64,000 nt of DNA from Flavobacterium sp. MedPE-SWcel. GTDB taxonomy: Bacteria > Bacteroidota > Bacteroidia > Flavobacteriales > Flavobacteriaceae. The DNA lies in NCBI GenBank assembly GCA_001874325.1, contig MPCW01000007.1, forward strand, positions 62,001-126,000. Direction: 5' to 3'. Positions 33,917 to 43,317 of this stretch are shown here, one piece after another. Each line of letters begins with the position of its first letter. Position 1 is the stretch's first letter. The notes under the pieces were generated by a model that saw nothing but the letters and a program-made list of their open reading frames with translations, had not been told where the DNA came from and did no database searches. Both the position numbers and the translations under genes were made by a program.

Positions 33917-35077
33917 TTAGTAACTTAGCTCTACAATAGCTTTTACTTTATCTGGTGTTATGTTTTGGCGTTCGCCTAATGCTTTCCAGCCACGCTCTTC
34001 AAAACGGTTTACAATAAAGTCGGCAGTTTTTTCATATTCTGGTGTATAACCTGATAGTTTAGTATCCATACCCATAGCGTGGAAAAACTGTACTGTTTTT
34101 TCTATTGCCATAGCTGCACCTTCTTCTATCGTGTCGGCATTAATACCCCAAACACGTTGCCCGTATTGTGCTAGTTTTTCTTTTTTAGTATCAAACATTA
34201 CACGGTACAGGTTAGGTGCTATTATAGCTAGTGTACGTGCATGGTCTATTTCATATAGTGCTGTAAGCTCATGCCCTATCATGTGGGTAGCCCAGTCTGT
34301 AGGGACTCCCTTTTGTATTAGCCCGTTTAATGCCATTGTACAGCTCCACATAAAGTTAGCTGCTAGTGTATAGTCTGATGGGTTTTCGGCTACTTTAGGC
34401 CCTACCTCTACAAGTGTTTGTAATATTCCTTCGGCTATTCTATCTTGTAGTATTGCATCGTGTGGGTATGTTATGTATTGCTCTAACACGTGTGTAAAAG
34501 CATCTACCACTCCGTTTTGTACTTGGCGTACCGGTAATGATGCTACTACTGATGGGTCGCATATAGAGAATTGAGGGAATAGTGCTGGCCCTCCAAAAGG
34601 TAATTTTTCTTGTGTAGCTTCGATAGTTACTACCGATCCTGAATTCATTTCGCTACCTGTAGCTGGTAACGTTAATACTGTACCAAATGGTAAAGCGTTA
34701 TCTTCTATTCTAAGACGTTTGCGTAAAATTTCTGTAGCATCACCTTCAAAATTAGCTGCTGCCGAGATGAATTTTACTCCATCTATTACAGAGCCTCCTC
34801 CTACTGCAAGTACAAAATCGATATTTTCTTCTTTAACAACCTTTACAGCTTTCATTAAGGTTTCATAACGCGGATTAGGCTCGACACCTTTAAACTCGAC
34901 AACAGTATGTTTTTCAAGTGCCGAGGCTACCTGTTCATGAACTCCGTTTTTAAATATACTACCGCCACCATATACCATAAGTACTTTAGCATTTTGCGGT
35001 ATAAGTTTAGATAATTTAGCAATTTGCCCTCTACCAAAAACAAGGTTTACAGGGTTATAATATTCGAAATTAAGCAT
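33917..35077 (-). CDS. Iron-containing alcohol dehydrogenase (YqhD/BDH-like)
   Basis: A 386-residue oxidoreductase. NAD(P) site GGGSVIDGVKFIS; iron ligands in the run FTHVLEQYITYPHD, WATHMIGHELTALYEIDHARTLA. The sequence is closest to NADPH-dependent butanol dehydrogenase/YqhD enzymes that reduce aldehydes. Monocistronic, with terminator at 33877. Confidence 0.9.
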   Translation of the reverse strand: MLNFEYYNPVNLVFGRGQIAKLSKLIPQNAKVLMVYGGGSIFKNGVHEQVASALEKHTVVEFKGVEPNPRYETLMKAVKVVKEENIDFVLAVGGGSVIDGVKFISAAANFEGDATEILRKRLRIEDNALPFGTVLTLPATGSEMNSGSVVTIEATQEKLPFGGPALFPQFSICDPSVVASLPVRQVQNGVVDAFTHVLEQYITYPHDAILQDRIAEGILQTLVEVGPKVAENPSDYTLAANFMWSCTMALNGLIQKGVPTDWATHMIGHELTALYEIDHARTLAIIAPNLYRVMFDTKKEKLAQYGQRVWGINADTIEEGAAMAIEKTVQFFHAMGMDTKLSGYTPEYEKTADFIVNRFEERGWKALGERQNITPDKVKAIVELSY

Positions 35078-35189
35078 ACTGTTATTTTTTATGCAAAGTT
35101 ACGAATAACGCGGGCTCGAGCTTGTAAATAAATGTTAAGAGTATCAGGTATTTATACCTAACTAAGGGGATAAAAGCGTTAAAAAACTC

Positions 35190-35771
35190 TTATTTTTTAT
35201 AAAACAGGTTATGGTCTATATATTCCCAAACTTTTGGAGATAATAAGGGTTTTATGTTTTTACCTTCTTTTATACCGTTACGAATAAATGTAGATGATAG
35301 TTCTATAATAGGGGCTTCTATACGGTGTATTTTTGGGCTTGCTATTAGCGCTTCATCTGCAACGGCACTATTAATGCGTGGGTACACATAAATATCGTGA
35401 TTTTCGAGTATTACCTCATGGTTTTTCCATTTGTGTAATGAGTTGAGGTTGTCTTCTCCCATGATAAGAGAAAACTCGTGCATTGGGTATTTTTCTAATA
35501 GATGTACTAGCGTGTTTACTGTATAGTTGGGCTGTGGTAACTTAAATTCTATATCGCTTGGTTTAATACTACTATAATCTTCTGTAGCGAGATGTACCAT
35601 TTGTAAACGATGATGATCGTCTAGCAATGTACTTTTCTTTTTGTGCGGATTGTGTGGTGTTACCACCATCCATATTTGGTCAAGATCAGAATGTTCTGCC
35701 AAATGGTTTGCAACAATAAGATGCCCCACGTGTATGGGGTTAAATGTACCAAAGTAAAGCCCTACTTTCAT
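35190..35771 (-). CDS. nadD: Nicotinate-nucleotide adenylyltransferase
   Basis: A 193-residue NAD-biosynthesis enzyme. ATP-binding GTFNPIHVGH (T/HxGH class) at the N-terminus, MVVTPHNPHKKK, and the ISSTFIRNGI-like segment (ELSSTFIRNGIKEGK) at the C-terminus. In flavobacteria it usually follows gmk directly; here a foreign gene separates them. Confidence 0.93.
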   Translation of the reverse strand: MKVGLYFGTFNPIHVGHLIVANHLAEHSDLDQIWMVVTPHNPHKKKSTLLDDHHRLQMVHLATEDYSSIKPSDIEFKLPQPNYTVNTLVHLLEKYPMHEFSLIMGEDNLNSLHKWKNHEVILENHDIYVYPRINSAVADEALIASPKIHRIEAPIIELSSTFIRNGIKEGKNIKPLLSPKVWEYIDHNLFYKK

Positions 35772-35776
35772 TTTTA

Positions 35777-36934
35777 TTAAAATTTTAACTGTTCATCAAA
35801 CTCATAATCTACGTTCGGATAATATTTTTTATACTTAATACCATAAATATGCTCACCTGGTAAATTCTTTATTAAGTTATAGGCAGTAATTAAACTTGCT
35901 TTTTTTTCAGGATTTAATTCCCATTTCATACCTAATGTTGAAATACTATTTACAAACAATAAAGATTGTTCATATGTTGAAAGTTGTGCCCTTAATAGTT
36001 TAGCATAAAAATATTTCTGCTCTGGATTTAAATCTCGATTAGTATTAACAAATGTAAAGCTTTGGAATAAATGTCGAAAATAATGCCCTAAGCGAAATTG
36101 ATGCCCTCCGTAATATTTTTCATATGTTAAATAGACTTTCAGCGATATAGCCCTCCCCGATAAACCAATAGTATCCCTAGGGTTTTTTCTATTATTATAA
36201 AGTTCTTCTATTAGTGGATGTAACTCATTTAATGGTAAACCTCGTAATAATATCCAATTGTTATGCCTCCTAACATTTGTTTTTTTTGGTTTCAACTTTA
36301 TGTAAAACAAAAGTCGACTATAATAGTGTTGATTATATTTTTTTAGAAATGCTTTTCTAATAACTGATTCCCCATCGACACTCAAACCATAAAATGTAAT
36401 TGACCAAGAAATATCAATTATAACCATCTCAATAAGGTCAATTTCTGGATTAATCTTATTTATTATTTTTTCTAAATGTCTCTTATACTTTGGAAGTATA
36501 TAATCATCAATATTTCTAGAGTTTGAAAACTTTTTAACATCTCTATAGCATTCTATAAACTCTTTAAATATTAAGCTTATAACCTGTCTATTATGATATT
36601 CCTCTGTTTTACCTGATTTATACTTATTATACCTTAATTCACTAATATTTTCTCGGTGAAGTCTAATCATTTCAAAAAAAGAAGACTCAAAGGATATTCT
36701 TTTATTTTCATTTGACTGCTGAATAAATGATAAAAAGATTAATAAGGTTCCAGATAAAGCGAAAAAAGTACCTACTACTCCACCTACAAAATCACCAAAT
36801 TGCCCTGTTACACTATAATCTGTCCTACTAAAAATAGAATAACCGTCTAAAGAAGTCTTTTTTAAAAAAACCAATAGTATTAAGACACCTATTGCAGTAA
36901 GACTAATTGCACAGATTTTAATAAATTTATTCAT
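35777..36934 (-). CDS. Putative phage abortive-infection protein (AbiC-like membrane protein)
   Basis: A 385-residue protein. Two N-terminal membrane helices (ISLTAIGVLILLVFL and FGDFVGGVVGTFFALSGTLLIFLSF), then FESSFFEMIRLHRENISEL and a long helical cytoplasmic part with GGHQFRLGHYFRHLFQSFTFV, the pattern of the putative AbiC (putAbiC) family. Members are thought to block phage growth by stopping the cell. It is wedged between gmk and nadD, five bases before nadD, and its AT-rich codons differ from both, pointing to acquisition. Confidence 0.7.
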   Translation of the reverse strand: MNKFIKICAISLTAIGVLILLVFLKKTSLDGYSIFSRTDYSVTGQFGDFVGGVVGTFFALSGTLLIFLSFIQQSNENKRISFESSFFEMIRLHRENISELRYNKYKSGKTEEYHNRQVISLIFKEFIECYRDVKKFSNSRNIDDYILPKYKRHLEKIINKINPEIDLIEMVIIDISWSITFYGLSVDGESVIRKAFLKKYNQHYYSRLLFYIKLKPKKTNVRRHNNWILLRGLPLNELHPLIEELYNNRKNPRDTIGLSGRAISLKVYLTYEKYYGGHQFRLGHYFRHLFQSFTFVNTNRDLNPEQKYFYAKLLRAQLSTYEQSLLFVNSISTLGMKWELNPEKKASLITAYNLIKNLPGEHIYGIKYKKYYPNVDYEFDEQLKF

Positions 36935-36974
36935 TTGACATAAATATTACTTTAGCTAAAGTAATATTTTATAA

Positions 36975-37547
36975 TCAGTTACCCACAAAATCTTTTACTA
37001 AGTCGCTAGCTTCTTTTTGAGCTGTAGCAAGGTCGTAATTTTTTATAATAGTGTCAAACTGTGGTGCGGTTGCTAGCTCTACCGATGCTTTTGCAATGCG
37101 CATATTTATTTTGTCTTCGCTTTCTGTACTACGTTTTTTAAGGCGTATTTTAAGCTCGTCTATACTTGGTGGTTTTACAAACACAGCCAATGTTTCTTCT
37201 GGGAATTTCTTTTTAATGCGTAATCCTCCTGCTACATCAATATCAAAAATTACATTTTTACCGTGCGACCAAATGCGTTCTACTTCGCTTTTTAGTGTAC
37301 CATAAAAATTATCGCGATATACTTCTTCCCACTCTACAAAGTCACCTGCTTTTATGTGTGCCTTAAATTCTTCGGTACTCATAAAGTAATAATCTTTACC
37401 GTGCTGCTCTTCGCCACGAGGGCTACGTGTTGCTGCTGATATTGAAAATTCTAGTTCAAGATTTTCTTGTTCTAGTAGGTGTCTTACTATAGTGGTTTTT
37501 CCCGACCCTGATGGTGCCGAGAATACGATTAATTTTCCCTTCTTCAT
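36975..37547 (-). CDS. gmk: Guanylate kinase
   Basis: A 190-residue enzyme converting GMP to GDP. P-loop APSGSGKTT, nucleotide-binding SISAATRSPRGEEQHGKDYYFM and the lid region KRSTESEDKINMRIAKA. Normal length. Lies downstream of yicC in the usual bacterial order. Confidence 0.95.
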   Translation of the reverse strand: MKKGKLIVFSAPSGSGKTTIVRHLLEQENLELEFSISAATRSPRGEEQHGKDYYFMSTEEFKAHIKAGDFVEWEEVYRDNFYGTLKSEVERIWSHGKNVIFDIDVAGGLRIKKKFPEETLAVFVKPPSIDELKIRLKKRSTESEDKINMRIAKASVELATAPQFDTIIKNYDLATAQKEASDLVKDFVGN

Positions 37548-37573
37548 TGTGTTGTGTTGTTGTGTGTTATTCT

Positions 37574-37641
37574 CGTTATTGTAAAGAAGCGGAGCAATCT
37601 TGGGTTAATAAGATTACTCCGCATACTTCTTTGCAATGACG
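37574..37641. repeat. Imperfect palindromic intergenic repeat
   Basis: Two arms, each related to the widespread TCATTGCgAggAnCgaAGCAATCt element, face each other around a short centre (AGAAGCGGAGCAATCTT ... AAGATTACTCCGCATACTTCT). A single-arm relative occurs at 43885-43935. Confidence 0.55.
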
Positions 37642-37652
37642 CAATTTATTAT

Positions 37653-38510
37653 CTAAAGTACATTAAGCACTTGTTCTTTTATTTTTTCTAGCTCGTCCTT
37701 CATTTGCACTACTAGCTTTTGCATTTGTGCATGGTTTGCTTTAGAGCCCATAGTATTTATTTCGCGACCCATTTCTTGTGTAATAAAGCCAAGCTTACGC
37801 CCATTGGCTTCTTTACCGTCTAGGGTTTCGATAAAGTAGTTTAGATGATTTTCTAAACGTACTTTCTCTTCTGTAATATCCATTTTTTCTAGGTAGTAAA
37901 TTAACTCCTGTTCAAAACGGTTTTCGTCTACATTTACCTTTAGCTCGTCTATAGCGGTTTGTAGCTTTGTTTTTACATTCTCGATACGTTCGCCATCGTG
38001 TGCCACGGTTGCATCCATTAATGCTTTAATGTTAGCTATACGGGCTACAAAGTCTTTTTGTAGTGCTGCTCCTTCGCTTACACGAAAGCTTTGTATGTTT
38101 ACTAATGCTTCGTCTACTACGCTTTGTATTTCTTTCCAGTCGTTTTCGTCTATCTCCTCACGCTCTGTTTTTAAAGCATCGGGCATACGTACTGCCATTT
38201 TTAACAACTCAGTATCGTCAGCATCTACTACTTCGCGAAGCTGATTGATATACTGCATTACAACAGGTGCATTTACTTTAGATGAGGTTTCTTCGCCTGT
38301 AACTTCTACAAAAAGCGAAAAGTCTACTTTACCTCTACTTAGTTTTTTTGCTACTTGGTTACGTAGTCCTAATTCCATTTCACGAAAAACCGAAGGCATT
38401 CTACAATTAAGGTCTAGCCCTTTGCTGTTTAACGATTTAATTTCGACAGTAACTTTTTTGTTTGGCAATTGCAACGATGCTTTACCAAAACCCGTCATGG
38501 ATTGTATCAT
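37653..38510 (-). CDS. yicC: YicC family endoribonuclease
   Basis: A 285-residue protein starting MIQSMTGFGKA and ending with the conserved GFITQEMGREINTMGSKANHAQMQKLVVQMKDELEKIREQ-type block. YicC is an RNase that acts on small RNAs. Position upstream of gmk is classical. Confidence 0.92.
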   Translation of the reverse strand: MIQSMTGFGKASLQLPNKKVTVEIKSLNSKGLDLNCRMPSVFREMELGLRNQVAKKLSRGKVDFSLFVEVTGEETSSKVNAPVVMQYINQLREVVDADDTELLKMAVRMPDALKTEREEIDENDWKEIQSVVDEALVNIQSFRVSEGAALQKDFVARIANIKALMDATVAHDGERIENVKTKLQTAIDELKVNVDENRFEQELIYYLEKMDITEEKVRLENHLNYFIETLDGKEANGRKLGFITQEMGREINTMGSKANHAQMQKLVVQMKDELEKIKEQVLNVL

Positions 38511-38636
38511 GTAAAAAATTTAGAAGCACAAAGTTAAGAAAAAAATGGTGGTAGAGTAGTTCACTTTAAAAAGGTTATAGAATCCCAAAAGAATAAAATC
38601 ATTTACTCTAACATGAGTATTCTTTGTTAAAGTACA

Positions 38637-39332
38637 TTATCGTTTAACTGTAAGATCTTTCAAGAACTTACTAACTTCATCTATACAAACTATAATATAA
38701 TCTTTTTCCAACTCAATTCTATAACTTTCTGATGCATTCTCTTTTATTAAGGAATACGTTTTTTTATTCTCTAAAGAACGTAACTTTCCATGTGTATCTT
38801 CATCTGAAAACTTACCCTGTGAATGAGTTATTTTATTTCTTAAAACTTTAAGGTTTTTAATAAACCCCCAACGCTTCTGATCTAATTCAACAATATTAAG
38901 TTTTATTGAATTTTTATAAAAGTCTTTGAATTTTTCAAGTTCATTATTACCTTTTATATCTTTAAACCTTACCCCTTCTTCAAGTCCTACAGAGTACATT
39001 TCACATTGTTTAGTAAGGTATAATTCCATAAAAGAATACAATTGTATGATTATTGACTGCCTTAATCTCTGCTTAAAATGAAAATCATATTGAGCTCTGT
39101 TATACGTGTACTGTATAAAATTATCTATAAATGTTTTAACTTCGGATTCTCCTTTTTTAGTATCCATATTAAAAGAAACTGAATCAGGCATAACATTCTC
39201 TAGTCTTTCAATCTCCCTTTTAATGTTTTCTTCACCAAACTGTAGGAAACTTTTTAGAATAGCAGCATTACCTTCAATCTCAAGGTGTGAGTCATTAAAC
39301 AGTGAGTCATCTGATGTTTGTATAGCAGTCAT
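38637..39332 (-). CDS. HEPN-like protein of unknown function
   Basis: A 231-residue helical protein. Near residue 165 it has VLRNKITHSQG, an R-x4-H motif of HEPN ribonuclease/nucleotide-binding domains, preceded by a long helix (LRQSIIIQLYSFMELYLTKQCEMY) as in those folds. The frame opens at TTG 39338; ATG 39332 is better. It stands alone between two core genes, which suggests an acquired defence or toxin gene, but no partner antitoxin is visible. Confidence 0.6.
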   Translation of the reverse strand: MTAIQTSDDSLFNDSHLEIEGNAAILKSFLQFGEENIKREIERLENVMPDSVSFNMDTKKGESEVKTFIDNFIQYTYNRAQYDFHFKQRLRQSIIIQLYSFMELYLTKQCEMYSVGLEEGVRFKDIKGNNELEKFKDFYKNSIKLNIVELDQKRWGFIKNLKVLRNKITHSQGKFSDEDTHGKLRSLENKKTYSLIKENASESYRIELEKDYIIVCIDEVSKFLKDLTVKR

Positions 39333-39358
39333 ATTCAATAAGTAATTAACAAAGTTAA

Positions 39359-40258
39359 CTAAATATTTTGCGAACCATTCTTTACTGGTCGTGTTACTAA
39401 ATATACTCCTGCAAATATTAATACTGCCGATAGTACTTTTACAGTATCAAGATGATCTTTACCTAAACCTATGGCAAACAGGGTTGCAAAGAATGGTTGC
39501 AGGTACATAAACACAGCTACTATGGTAGGTTTTAGCTCTTTCATAGATAGCAGGTTGAGCAGGTAAGTAAGGAAAGTAGATATTACTACTACAAAACCTA
39601 CTTTTATATAAATATTGGTAGGCATTATTGCCCAGTTTACGGCTTCGAGCTGCTCCCAACCAAAGGGTAATACCATAATGAACCCAAAAAGGTATATCCA
39701 CTTTACAAAGGCAAAGGCATTGTACTTGTCCATTAGTTTTTTAACCAAGATGAGGTACAAACCGTAAGACACTGCATTTACAAAAACCAAGAAGTTACCC
39801 CAAAGGGCATTTTCGCCTACGCTTACTGATTTACCGTAAAGTATTAGTACTACTGTACCTACTAGCCCTAGCACGATACCGAGTCCTTTTTTACCCACGA
39901 TTTTCTCTTTCATAATTATAGCCGAAAGTACGAGTACAATTATGGGTGTGGTTACCATTAATACCGATGCCATTATGGGCGAGGTTTGGCTTAACCCCTC
40001 AAAAAATGTAAGCATATTGAATGCCACTCCAAAAAAGGCAGCAGCTATAATACGCGGAAAATCGGCGCGATCTATTTTTTCTTTTGTTACAAAAAAACCT
40101 ACCAGCCAAAATAGTAGTGTAGAGATACCCACGCGAACGGCTATAAACCCAAAGGGTTTTACATAGGCAGGCATAACGTCTTTGGCTACTGTAAAGGTTA
40201 CACCATATATCATAGATACTAGTGTGGCAGCAATAAGGGCAAGGGTGCGTTTACTCAT
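39359..40258 (-). CDS. EamA/DMT-family transporter
   Basis: A 299-residue membrane protein with ten hydrophobic helices in two EamA repeats (TLVSMIYGVTFTVAKDV ... and WGNFLVFVNAVSYGLYLILVKKLM). A probable metabolite exporter; substrate unknown. Its 5' end overlaps the ArsC-like gene by eight bases, so the two are coupled. Confidence 0.85.
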   Translation of the reverse strand: MSKRTLALIAATLVSMIYGVTFTVAKDVMPAYVKPFGFIAVRVGISTLLFWLVGFFVTKEKIDRADFPRIIAAAFFGVAFNMLTFFEGLSQTSPIMASVLMVTTPIIVLVLSAIIMKEKIVGKKGLGIVLGLVGTVVLILYGKSVSVGENALWGNFLVFVNAVSYGLYLILVKKLMDKYNAFAFVKWIYLFGFIMVLPFGWEQLEAVNWAIMPTNIYIKVGFVVVISTFLTYLLNLLSMKELKPTIVAVFMYLQPFFATLFAIGLGKDHLDTVKVLSAVLIFAGVYLVTRPVKNGSQNI

Positions 40259-40607
40259 CTTGTAGGTGTGCTATAGTAGCTTCGGTTACTTTTTTGCTGT
40301 TTCCTACAAATATGGTTTCGTTGTCTACTAGTACAGGGCGACTTAAAAAAGTGTAATGCTCTAGTATCAATTCTTTATAATCGGCTTCGGTAAGTGTTAC
40401 ATCTTTCAGTCCGCGTTGCTTGTATAGTGTTGCTCTACGGCTAAAAAGTGCTTCGTAGCTGCCTGCTAGGCGGTGCATCTCTTCGAGCTGTGCTACTGTT
40501 ATAGGTTCTTTTTTTATGTCTTGCAATACAAACCCTTCGATGTTTGGTAACGATTTTATGATTCGCTTACAGGTATCGCAGGTTTTAAGGTAAAATATAG
40601 TTTTCAT
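40251..40607 (-). CDS. ArsC/Spx-family thioredoxin-fold protein
   Basis: A 118-residue protein with the redox motif CDTCKRI near the N-terminus and FLSRPVLVDNETIFVGNS near the end, as in the ArsC/Spx/YffB group. Arsenate reduction is not assured: these proteins often have other, uncharacterised roles. Overlaps the DMT transporter start. Confidence 0.8.
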   Translation of the reverse strand: MKTIFYLKTCDTCKRIIKSLPNIEGFVLQDIKKEPITVAQLEEMHRLAGSYEALFSRRATLYKQRGLKDVTLTEADYKELILEHYTFLSRPVLVDNETIFVGNSKKVTEATIAHLQDE

Positions 40608-40768
40608 GTTGTTTTCTTGCTAAAAAGTGGCACAAAGGTAGTTGTAAACACACGAATATCAAAAGACAGGAATAACTCATGTTGTGTTAATTGTTATTGG
40701 CTAAATTTAACATAGAAGGTGTATCGAAAAGCTGTATTTTTATATTCGAAAAAATCATTCAAACAATT

Positions 40769-41239
40769 ATGGAGACTACACAAACAGAAAATACGTTTAC
40801 AATTGTTCGTAATAGCCGAAGATTATTCTCTACTTTTTTAGAAAAATATTCGCTAGAGGAGCTTAATAAAGTACCTGAGGGATATAATAACAACATCATC
40901 TGGAACATTGGGCATATTATAGTAACGCAGCAGCGTATTGTATACTCACTTTCTGGGTTGCCAATGACAATTAGCGAAGAAATGGCTACTATGTACATGA
41001 AGGGTACTAAGCCTGAGCGCGATGTTACTGCGGATGAGGTTAAAGAAATAAAGGAGCTATTATTTAGTACTATAGACCAAACTGAGGAAGATTTTAGAAA
41101 AGAAATTTTTGTAAACTACAAAGAGTATCCTACTTCTATTGGCTATACACTAACTAGTGCTAGAGAGAGTATGGATTTTAATAACTACCATGAGGGGTTA
41201 CACCTAGGGATTATAATGTCGTTACGTAAGTTTTTATAG
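40769..41239 (+). CDS. DinB-family protein
   Basis: A 156-residue four-helix protein. Metal-binding His residues of the DinB fold appear at NIIWNIGHIIVTQQRI and NNYHEGLHLGIIM. The frame opens at TTG 40691; ATG 40769 begins the conserved part. Members may act as metal-dependent thiol transferases; substrate unknown. Confidence 0.8.
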   Translation: METTQTENTFTIVRNSRRLFSTFLEKYSLEELNKVPEGYNNNIIWNIGHIIVTQQRIVYSLSGLPMTISEEMATMYMKGTKPERDVTADEVKEIKELLFSTIDQTEEDFRKEIFVNYKEYPTSIGYTLTSARESMDFNNYHEGLHLGIIMSLRKFL

Positions 41240-41264
41240 TAAGCAGATCAAGATAGCAGTAATT

Positions 41265-41297
41265 AAAAAAGGCAGTAACTGAGTTACTGCCTTTTTT
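41265..41297. terminator. Bidirectional terminator
   Basis: AAAAAAGGCAGTAACT/AGTTACTGCCTTTTTTT between convergent genes. Confidence 0.8.
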
Positions 41298-41320
41298 TAT
41301 ATTTTATATATAACAGAGGG

Positions 41321-41728
41321 TTACTCTGCCATTACACCGTTTTTAAATATAACTGGTATCTCTTTAAAGTTGTCTTCGTTTATTCCGTTTGCTTTAAACA
41401 CAAAGTTCTTGTCATAAAGTACTCCATCTTTAAAATAAGTAACCATAAAACTGTTGTTTAACGATAGTACTCCGTTTTCTACTAATTCTATACGAATAGC
41501 TGTTTCTTCTAACACCTCGGCAAAAACATGACGTAGCATAGATGTTTTACGCTCTTCGCCATTAATTATTCCTGATGCGTTAGATACTACTATAGCCGAT
41601 TCTAGTTTTACACCTGTACCATTTACTAAATAAGTGTACCATGTATTTTCCTGAAAATCGTCGTTCCACTCTTTTAGTGCAACTACATATACATCTTTTA
41701 CCTCAGGTATTTTTATATCCTTTTTCAT
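41321..41728 (-). CDS. Conserved hypothetical protein downstream of pheS
   Basis: A 135-residue cytoplasmic protein (IPEVKDVYVVALKEWNDDFQENTWYTYLVN ... RKTSMLRHVFAEVLEET). I know it only as a gene accompanying pheS in flavobacteria; no motif gives a function. It is 22 bases after pheS and probably cotranscribed. Confidence 0.7.
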   Translation of the reverse strand: MKKDIKIPEVKDVYVVALKEWNDDFQENTWYTYLVNGTGVKLESAIVVSNASGIINGEERKTSMLRHVFAEVLEETAIRIELVENGVLSLNNSFMVTYFKDGVLYDKNFVFKANGINEDNFKEIPVIFKNGVMAE

Positions 41729-41750
41729 AACTCTGGTTAATGCTAGGCGA

Positions 41751-42770
41751 TTATATGTTTGATTTAAATTGCTCTAAGAAACGTACATCGTTTTCATAGA
41801 ACATTCTAATATCACCTATCTGGTATTGTAGCATTGCTATACGCTCTACTCCCATACCAAATGCAAAACCATTATATTTTTCTGGATCTATACCACAGTT
41901 CTTTAAAACATTAGGATCTACCATACCACAACCACCTATTTCTAACCAGCCTGTACCTTTTGTAATTCTGTAATCTGTCTCTGTTTTAAGTCCCCAGTAA
42001 ATATCAATTTCTGCACTAGGTTCTGTAAACGGAAAGTATGACGGGCGTAAACGTATTTTACTTTTCCCGAACATCTCTTTTGTAAAGTATAGTAATGTCT
42101 GCTTTAAGTCAGCAAACGATACGTTTTCATCTACATAAAGTCCTTCTATCTGGTGGAAAATACAGTGTGAACGTGACGATATTGCCTCGTTACGGAATAC
42201 TCTTCCTGGAGATATTGTACGGATAGGCGGTTTGTTGTCTTCCATATAACGCACCTGTACTGATGAGGTGTGCGTACGCAACAATACATCAGGATTGGTT
42301 TGTATAAAGAAGGTGTCTTGCATATCGCGCGCTGGGTGATACTCTGGCAGGTTTAATGCCGTAAAGTTATGCCAGTCATCTTCAACCTCTGGTCCTTCGG
42401 ACACGTTGAAACCGATATTTGCAAAAATATCAATTATCTGATTTTTAATAATAGATATTGGGTGACGTGATCCTGTAGTAAAAGGTTCGCCCGGACGTGT
42501 TAAATCGCCATAAATACCTTTAGCCTCTTCTTTGCTTTCCATAGCTTCCTGTAAGGTTGCTACTTTTTCTTCGGCTGTTTTCTTTAGGGTATTAACTATT
42601 TGCCCAAACTCTTTCTTTTCTTCCTTAGGTACGTTTTTAAACTCGGCAAAAAAGTCATTAAGTATTCCTTTCTTTCCTAGGTATTTAATCCTGAAGGCTT
42701 CTAGTTCTTCTTTGCTTTGTGTGTCAAAAGCCTGTGCGTCGGCTATGCAACCTTTAATCTTGTCTATCAT
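41751..42770 (-). CDS. pheS: Phenylalanyl-tRNA synthetase alpha subunit
   Basis: A 339-residue class II aminoacyl-tRNA synthetase subunit. N-terminal coiled coil, then motif 1/2 ([50 protein letters not shown]) and motif 3 ([14 protein letters not shown]). A -7 box TAAATTTG lies at 42791-42798. Confidence 0.96.
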   Translation of the reverse strand: MIDKIKGCIADAQAFDTQSKEELEAFRIKYLGKKGILNDFFAEFKNVPKEEKKEFGQIVNTLKKTAEEKVATLQEAMESKEEAKGIYGDLTRPGEPFTTGSRHPISIIKNQIIDIFANIGFNVSEGPEVEDDWHNFTALNLPEYHPARDMQDTFFIQTNPDVLLRTHTSSVQVRYMEDNKPPIRTISPGRVFRNEAISSRSHCIFHQIEGLYVDENVSFADLKQTLLYFTKEMFGKSKIRLRPSYFPFTEPSAEIDIYWGLKTETDYRITKGTGWLEIGGCGMVDPNVLKNCGIDPEKYNGFAFGMGVERIAMLQYQIGDIRMFYENDVRFLEQFKSNI

Positions 42771-42790
42771 TGTTATTCAGTAAGAGTGTG

Positions 42791-42798
42791 CAAATTTA
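42791..42798 (-). promoter_or_regulatory. pheS -7 box TAAATTTG
   Basis: Exact TAnnTTTG on the minus strand, 21 bases before the ATG. Confidence 0.45.
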
Positions 42799-42865
42799 GG
42801 TTTTTTAAAAATATTATACCACCTATTTGTACTGTATAATTATACCCTTAATTCGGTAATTTTAT

Positions 42866-43222
42866 TTACTTTATAATTCCTTTTTCTAAAAAATAATCTA
42901 CAACAGCACCTTTCATTAATACACTTTGCTCTCCTGCTTTTAATGGTGGTAACTCTTCTTTTATGGTATAGTGTGGCCAACCTTGATCGTCAAAAAAGTC
43001 GAATTCATAATAACCATAGGGCTCTAGCAGCCTGCAAATTGCAATGTGCATTAGGTTTACTTTATCGTCTTTTTTAAATTTTCTTTTAAATTGCCCCAGT
43101 TCTTGTACGCCTATTAGGTAAATAATCGCATCGAGGTCTAACGTATCGCCATCGGCAAAACGGTTAGATAGTATAGTTACAAGCTGATCCCAGCGTTCTT
43201 TTAATTGTTCGTCTCTAGACAT
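42866..43222 (-). CDS. Conserved hypothetical protein
   Basis: A 118-residue soluble acidic protein (RWDQLVTILSNRFADGDTLDLDAIIYLIGVQELG ... DFFDDQGWPHYTIKEELPPL). Strong codon regularity and a -7 box TATCTTTG at 43241-43248 support it. Widely present in flavobacteria as a hypothetical; no function known to me. Confidence 0.7.
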   Translation of the reverse strand: MSRDEQLKERWDQLVTILSNRFADGDTLDLDAIIYLIGVQELGQFKRKFKKDDKVNLMHIAICRLLEPYGYYEFDFFDDQGWPHYTIKEELPPLKAGEQSVLMKGAVVDYFLEKGIIK

Positions 43223-43305
43223 ATATTGTATTTATGGCGGCAAAGATAGTAAGTTGAAAGTTAATGCATCCCTTGTTTTTGTTTTGGATTATTGCAGGGG
43301 TAGTT

Positions 43306-43313
43306 TAACTTTG
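43306..43313 (+). promoter_or_regulatory. cvpA-like gene -7 box TAACTTTG
   Basis: TAnnTTTG only four bases before the ATG at 43318; transcription would start at or near the start codon, giving a leaderless mRNA if real. Confidence 0.4.
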
Positions 43314-43317
43314 CCTT

